Below, piece after piece: positions 43,445 through 46,928 of a stretch of 46,928 nucleotides of DNA. The stretch is from Chloroflexota bacterium. Its GTDB lineage: Bacteria; Chloroflexota; Anaerolineae; J102. Within the stretch, counting starts at the first letter, position 1; the number at the start of each line of letters is the position of its first letter. The notes beneath the pieces were generated by a model. It had not been told where the DNA came from. It was given only the letters and a program-made list of their open reading frames with translations, and ran no database searches. The position numbers and the translations under genes were made by a program. Location of the stretch: positions 1 through 46,928 of the forward strand of contig JAADII010000187.1 in NCBI GenBank assembly GCA_013151415.1. Direction: 5' to 3'.

Positions 43445-44089
43445 TTAATCTTTGAATGTGGCCAACACGTCTTCTGGACTAAGGCCGCGTTCGATGAGGC
43501 GATGTTTCAGCCGTTTGCGGGCGTCGTGAATCAGTTTGTATAAGGCGTTGGGGTTGCTGTTCATTTGTTCGGCGAGCATGTCGATGGGGACTCCTAGCAC
43601 CAAACGGGCGTATAAGGCTTGCTGCTGGCGTTCACTCAATTCATGTTGCATAACTTCCATAACAGTGGCGATGACCGCGTTTTGCACTGCTTGCGTTTCG
43701 GGCGTGGGTTGCATCCCTTGTGATAAGAAGTGGGGTTCGAACGCGCCTTCGGCCGTCAATTCATCTAGCGAGAGGTCTCGCCAGCGCGCGCGGCGAAGCT
43801 CCCCCAATGCCTGATGCACCGCGATTTTCGCGGCCCAAGTGGTGAACCTGCTTCGTCCCTGAAATTGCCCCTTTTTCTCCAAAATGATGAGCGCGCTTTC
43901 TTGAGCAAAGTCCGCAGCCATTTGCTTGATTTCATCTTCATTCAATCGATTTAGGTCACTGCGTTCGCGCAAATAGAAAAAGAGCCGTCGTTCCAACCAG
44001 GCGAGAAGATCGCGGAGCGCGTTGTCTCGCGTCGGTCCATCGGCGTTCAAATCGTTCAACCAGGCCTCGTTGCTGCGTTCGGTGCTCAT
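43445..44089 (-). CDS. ECF-type RNA polymerase sigma factor
   Basis: A 214-residue sigma factor of the extracytoplasmic function class. Region 2 (about 25-95) contains F-A-Q-E-S-A-L-I-I-L-E-K and F-T-T-W-A-A-K-I-A; region 4 (about 140-205) contains L-S-E-R-Q-Q-Q-A-L-Y and a helix-turn-helix ending K-L-I-H-D-A-R-K-R-L. Region 2 carries an R-S-R-F-T-T-W segment typical of ECF factors. It directs RNA polymerase to a small regulon, probably under control of the downstream zinc protein. Confidence 0.92.
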   Translation of the reverse strand: MSTERSNEAWLNDLNADGPTRDNALRDLLAWLERRLFFYLRERSDLNRLNEDEIKQMAADFAQESALIILEKKGQFQGRSRFTTWAAKIAVHQALGELRRARWRDLSLDELTAEGAFEPHFLSQGMQPTPETQAVQNAVIATVMEVMQHELSERQQQALYARLVLGVPIDMLAEQMNSNPNALYKLIHDARKRLKHRLIERGLSPEDVLATFKD

Positions 44090-44147
44090 AACGTTATGTG
44101 TGTGTGGAAATGCCCCGCATTATAACAACCCGCATGCAAAGTGACAA

Positions 44148-44372
44148 TCAGGGCAGCAATCGTCGCAGCAAATTGAACAATAAGCTCAAGCCAATGGAGA
44201 GCAGCAACATTGACGTGATGGGAATATACACCCTTACATTTTCGCGCTCGATGCGAATATCGCCGGGCAAGCGCCCAAACCAGGAAAACCCGCCAGCCCA
44301 CACCAGCAGGCCCAACAGGATCAAAGCCGCGCCGACGCCAATAATGAGCAAACCGATCTGCTGAGAATTCAT
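44148..44372 (-). CDS. DUF2905 small membrane protein
   Basis: A 74-residue protein with the DUF2905 plan: an N-terminal helix, the G-R-L-P-G-D-I-R-I-E-R-E-N motif and a second helix, F-Y-Y-P-type strand replaced here by V-R-V-Y-I-P-I. The family is of unknown function. ATG 44372 is chosen because the family starts there; an in-frame ATG at 44399 would overlap the yjbQ end. Confidence 0.85.
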   Translation of the reverse strand: MNSQQIGLLIIGVGAALILLGLLVWAGGFSWFGRLPGDIRIERENVRVYIPITSMLLLSIGLSLLFNLLRRLLP

Positions 44373-44411
44373 ATGCGCTCTATAGCTAATGCATTTCACC
44401 GAAAATGGTGA

Positions 44412-44816
44412 TCACCAATCGCCGACCGCGGGCTCGATTGCGGTGTTCGCACAAATAGACGCCTTGCCAGGTTTTCCCAGGTTGAAACGACCGTCGGTAA
44501 TGGGAATCGTGACCGAACTGCCCAGCAAAGAAGCTTTGATGTGCGCGGGCATATCGTCCGATCCTTCATATGTGTGGATAAAATAGGCCGCATTTTCGGG
44601 GATCATATGGTTGAAATGAGATTCCATATCCGCGCGTACGGTGGGATCCGCATTTTCGTTGAGGGTGAGCGAGGCCGAAGTGTGCTTGATGAAGATGTGC
44701 GCCAACCCCACGCGAAATCGACTCACTTCGGGAACGCATTGCAATATCTCGCGGGTCACCAGATGAAACCCGCGCGACTTGGGCGAAAGTTGGAGCTCCT
44801 TCTGAAACCAGTTCAT
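44412..44816 (-). CDS. yjbQ: YjbQ family protein with an apparent frameshift
   Basis: YjbQ (UPF0047) proteins are about 135-140 residues and have been described as having weak thiamine phosphate synthase activity. The reading frame as given (134 residues) follows the family to about residue 112 (D-G-R-F-N-L-G-K) and then continues with an unrelated tail. In the -1 frame the expected ending appears: T-W-Q-G-V-Y-L-C-E-H-R-N-R ... V-I-T-I-F-G-E and a stop at 44386-44388. The break lies at the run GGGAAAA (plus strand 44472-44478). It is either a one-base loss in the A run, real or from sequencing, or a programmed -1 shift. The start overlaps the kinase gene by four bases. Confidence 0.85.
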   Translation of the reverse strand: MNWFQKELQLSPKSRGFHLVTREILQCVPEVSRFRVGLAHIFIKHTSASLTLNENADPTVRADMESHFNHMIPENAAYFIHTYEGSDDMPAHIKASLLGSSVTIPITDGRFNLGKPGKASICANTAIEPAVGDW

Positions 44817-45466
44817 GGTTCGTCTAGTTTTTCAAAATCGAGATACTCTCGACCGGCCAGACGATCCTGGATGCGTTGAATGACGATGTCGAGATGCTGT
44901 GGTTTGTGCACGAAGTCCAGGTCTTGCGATGAAATGGTGAGCACCGGGCACAAATCGAACGTGGCCAGCCACTCGTCGTAAAAGGATTCCAGCAAGGCCA
45001 GATATTCATCCGTGATGCCGCTTTCGATATCCCTTCCCCGGCGGCGGATGCGCTCCATGAGCACCGGAACCGGCGCTTGCAAATAGAGCAACAGGTCCGG
45101 TTTGGGCAATCCGCTGACCACCAGATCATATACGCGGCGATAGGCCAGATAGTCCCGCTCGCTGAGATTGCCCAACTCGTAGAGCGCGCGGGCGAAGATA
45201 TGCGCATCTTCGTAGATGCTGCGGTCTGCGATAGCCGATTGGGGACTGCTGGCCAGGGCCAGGTGCTGCTCGGCGCGATGGCCCAAAAAGAATATCTGCA
45301 AATGAAAGGACCACTGGCGCATGTCTGCGTAGAAATCGGCCAGATAGGGATTGTCGGACACCGACTCGAAGCTGGTTTGCCAGCCCAGCCGCGCGCCGAT
45401 GCGTTCGGTGATGGAGGTTTTTCCGCTGCCGATATTGCCGGCCACAAGCACCAATCGTTTGGTCAT
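44813..45466 (-). CDS. Deoxynucleoside kinase
   Basis: A 217-residue deoxynucleoside kinase of the deoxyadenosine/deoxyguanosine kinase type. The P-loop GNIGSGKT is at 10-17, a D-R-S motif (D-R-S-I-Y-E-D) supplies the catalytic region, and the Arg-rich lid M-E-R-I-R-R-R-G-R follows. It phosphorylates deoxynucleosides for salvage using ATP. It overlaps yjbQ by four bases and is transcribed with it. The exact base preference cannot be read reliably. Confidence 0.92.
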   Translation of the reverse strand: MTKRLVLVAGNIGSGKTSITERIGARLGWQTSFESVSDNPYLADFYADMRQWSFHLQIFFLGHRAEQHLALASSPQSAIADRSIYEDAHIFARALYELGNLSERDYLAYRRVYDLVVSGLPKPDLLLYLQAPVPVLMERIRRRGRDIESGITDEYLALLESFYDEWLATFDLCPVLTISSQDLDFVHKPQHLDIVIQRIQDRLAGREYLDFEKLDEP

Positions 45467-45481
45467 CGATATCGTTCCCTC

Positions 45482-45871
45482 TTACGCGAGCCAGTCATTC
45501 AACATCAATCCGGGTATACGCCTAAAATGACGCTGATTGTGCGTGAATAATTCGATCTGATGCAGGAGAGCGATGCTGGCAATCTGTAAATCGATATCAG
45601 GCAAACGCTCTCCTTTACGCTCCAATCCGGCCTTCAGTTGTCCGAAATGATATGCGGCGCCCTCATCGAACGGCAAGATAACCATACCGGCCAATAGTAC
45701 TTCGAGTTTTAGCAAATTCTCCGCCGCGCGTGAGGATTTCAACGCGCCATGCATCAGTTCACCGACGCTAACACTTGTAACGGCCAATGCCTCCGCAGGC
45801 GAGATATGATCGCTCAATTGAATTCGCCCGCGAAGAATTGCAATGCAGTGGTCGGTGTCAAGAATCTTCAT
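45482..45871 (-). CDS. PIN-domain ribonuclease toxin (VapC-like)
   Basis: A 129-residue PIN-domain protein with the acidic active-site residues D5 (ILDTD), E38 (GELMHG), D92 or D94 (LPDIDLQIA) and N112 in a position typical of VapC toxins. VapC proteins cut specific tRNAs or rRNA when not held by the antitoxin. It overlaps the antitoxin gene by four bases (ATGA), the classic type II order with antitoxin first. Confidence 0.9.
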   Translation of the reverse strand: MKILDTDHCIAILRGRIQLSDHISPAEALAVTSVSVGELMHGALKSSRAAENLLKLEVLLAGMVILPFDEGAAYHFGQLKAGLERKGERLPDIDLQIASIALLHQIELFTHNQRHFRRIPGLMLNDWLA

Positions 45872-46209
45872 AAATCAAACGAACGGCCTACTTGTCTTTC
45901 GCGGTTGGCGATGATTTCGTCCTCAAGGTCGTCCAGTTCCGAATCGTTGGCCCAAAGACCGGAGGCCGCCATAACAGGATGCAATTCGCCGCGTTCGATT
46001 TGTTCGAGTAATTCTGGGCTTTGACCAAGCGCCAGGGCCAGTTTTCGCCCTAAAGCCGCGGTGCGCTCCAGTTGCTCGAACTCATCCACGCCAATGAGCA
46101 CGGCCAATGGTCGCTCACGTCGCTGGATGAGGATATGTTCACCTCCGGCCGCGCGTGAAACCATCTCCGAAAACCGACTTTTCGCCTGAGCCATATTGAG
46201 CCGTAACAT
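45868..46209 (-). CDS. Phd/YefM-family antitoxin
   Basis: A 113-residue protein with the Phd/YefM DNA-binding domain at the N-terminus (N-M-A-Q-A-K-S-R-F-S-E-M-V, then the H-I-L-I-Q-R-R-E-R-P-L-A-V-L-I strand). The C-terminal half is a variable toxin-binding segment rich in acidic residues. It probably binds its own operator, represses the pair and neutralises the downstream PIN toxin. It is longer than most (80-90 residues) because of the tail. Confidence 0.88.
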   Translation of the reverse strand: MLRLNMAQAKSRFSEMVSRAAGGEHILIQRRERPLAVLIGVDEFEQLERTAALGRKLALALGQSPELLEQIERGELHPVMAASGLWANDSELDDLEDEIIANRERQVGRSFDL

Positions 46210-46323
46210 AGCAGCCCTCCAGAAGATGAGTCATGATGACCTGTTCGCTTGGCTTCATTCTATCATCTTCTGGACCAACGACAAAAACGAACCGTGCGGA
46301 CGAACAACGGAAACGATTCCCGC

Positions 46324-46928
46324 TCACCACTCCAACACCGCGCCTTTGGAGCCACTGGTGACCATGCTGGCGTATTTGCTCAGGTAGCGGGGCAAGTTCT
46401 CGCGCACCAGGGGCTTCCAGTTGGCCTTGCGTCGCGCCAGCTCCTCATCATCCACGTGCAGTTCCAGGCGGCGGTTGGGGATGTCCACCGTGATGAGGTC
46501 GCCCGGCTCGATGAGCGCGATGGGGCCGCCGGCCGCGGCCTCGGGGCTGACATGACCCACGCAAGCCCCGCGCGTGCCGCCACTGAAACGACCATCGGTG
46601 ATCAAGGCCACGCTGTTGCCCAGGCCCTGGCCCATGATCAGGCTGGTGGGTGAGAGCATCTCCTGCATGCCCGGCCCGCCTTTGGGCCCCTCGTAACGAA
46701 TGACCACCACCTCGCCCGGTTGCACCTCTCCGGCCATGATGCCCTCGACCGCCTCATCCTGGCTCTCGTAAATGCGCGCGGGCCCGGTGTGCGTCATCAT
46801 TTCCGGCTTGACGCCGGCCGTCTTCACCACCGCGCCTTCGGGCGCGAGATTGCCGAACAAAATGGCCAGTCCGCCATCCGGGCTATAGGCGTTGTCGATG
46901 GTGCGAATGCAGTCGGGGTCTTTGGTGG
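46324..46928 (-). CDS. ilvD: Dihydroxy-acid dehydratase, 3' part (cut by window end)
   Basis: The C-terminal about 200 residues of IlvD, which dehydrates 2,3-dihydroxy-acids in valine, leucine and isoleucine synthesis. Present are [11 protein letters not shown] near the start, [25 protein letters not shown] and the G-H-V-S-P-E-A segment. The iron-sulfur ligands of the N-terminal domain lie beyond the window. The frame is open to the last base. Confidence 0.95.
   Translation of the reverse strand, partial: TKDPDCIRTIDNAYSPDGGLAILFGNLAPEGAVVKTAGVKPEMMTHTGPARIYESQDEAVEGIMAGEVQPGEVVVIRYEGPKGGPGMQEMLSPTSLIMGQGLGNSVALITDGRFSGGTRGACVGHVSPEAAAGGPIALIEPGDLITVDIPNRRLELHVDDEELARRKANWKPLVRENLPRYLSKYASMVTSGSKGAVLEW

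Overview
The window is about 57% G+C and densely coded on both strands. It looks like a chromosome segment of a Chloroflexota bacterium, probably of the Anaerolineae/Caldilineae side. I infer this from protein style, not from a marker gene: Pro-Thr rich linkers in secreted proteins, a secreted peptidase ending in a YLPLL-type tail, dockerin/cohesin modules outside a cellulosome, an FHA/HtrA-like protein and a DUF6391 protein. Most genes are housekeeping or metabolic. There is no prophage, complete transposon, CRISPR array or rRNA.

The most notable content is a selenocysteine system. A lipoprotein gene of the DUF3179 family (7577-8731) is interrupted by an in-frame TGA at 7997-7999, exactly where the family carries the first Cys of its C-P-L-C motif. 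Reading it as Sec gives one continuous 384-residue protein with a W-U-P-L-C motif. Directly after the TGA the mRNA can fold into a long hairpin (8004-8040) whose geometry fits a bacterial SECIS. About 5 kb downstream lies a 96-nt tRNA-Sec gene (13851-13946, anticodon TCA) with its own sigma70-like promoter. selA, selB and selD are not in the window.

Layout. 1-5 kb: MoxR ATPase and CoxE-like VWA protein, glutamate formimidoyltransferase, a NYN nuclease and a ribokinase. 5-12.2 kb: a secreted DUF5666/cohesin/dockerin protein, the DUF3179 selenoprotein, a GAF-PAS histidine kinase and a secreted M14 carboxypeptidase. 12.2-17.7 kb: thioredoxin, tRNA-Arg, a metallo-beta-lactamase, tRNA-Sec, a YbdK-like ligase, HolA, DUF6391. 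17.7-22.4 kb: a soluble FtsK-like ATPase behind a LexA-type box, a molybdopterin oxidoreductase, NnrE, DUF456, a CBS-containing family II pyrophosphatase. 22.4-27.4 kb: a FAD oxidoreductase/DUF166 pair, two four-helix haem-copper-oxidase-like proteins and a USP-DUF389 fusion. 27.5-36 kb: lipoamide dehydrogenase, a DapB-like dehydrogenase, LipA, an M20 amidohydrolase, PanE, an FHA/HtrA-like pseudo-protease and threonine synthase.

36-47 kb: a Tat-exported cyclase, a PaaK-like protein that has lost its P-loop motif, a small protein followed by a 23-codon HNH endonuclease remnant, a double GNAT, two unknown proteins, a pteridine-reductase-like SDR, an ECF sigma factor with a zinc anti-sigma factor, DUF2905, a frameshifted YjbQ, a deoxynucleoside kinase, a VapBC-like pair and the 3' end of ilvD. 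Genes cluster in short operons joined by 4-bp ATGA overlaps. Several sigma70-like promoters of the form TTGxxx-17/18-TACAAT or TAGAAT can be read directly.
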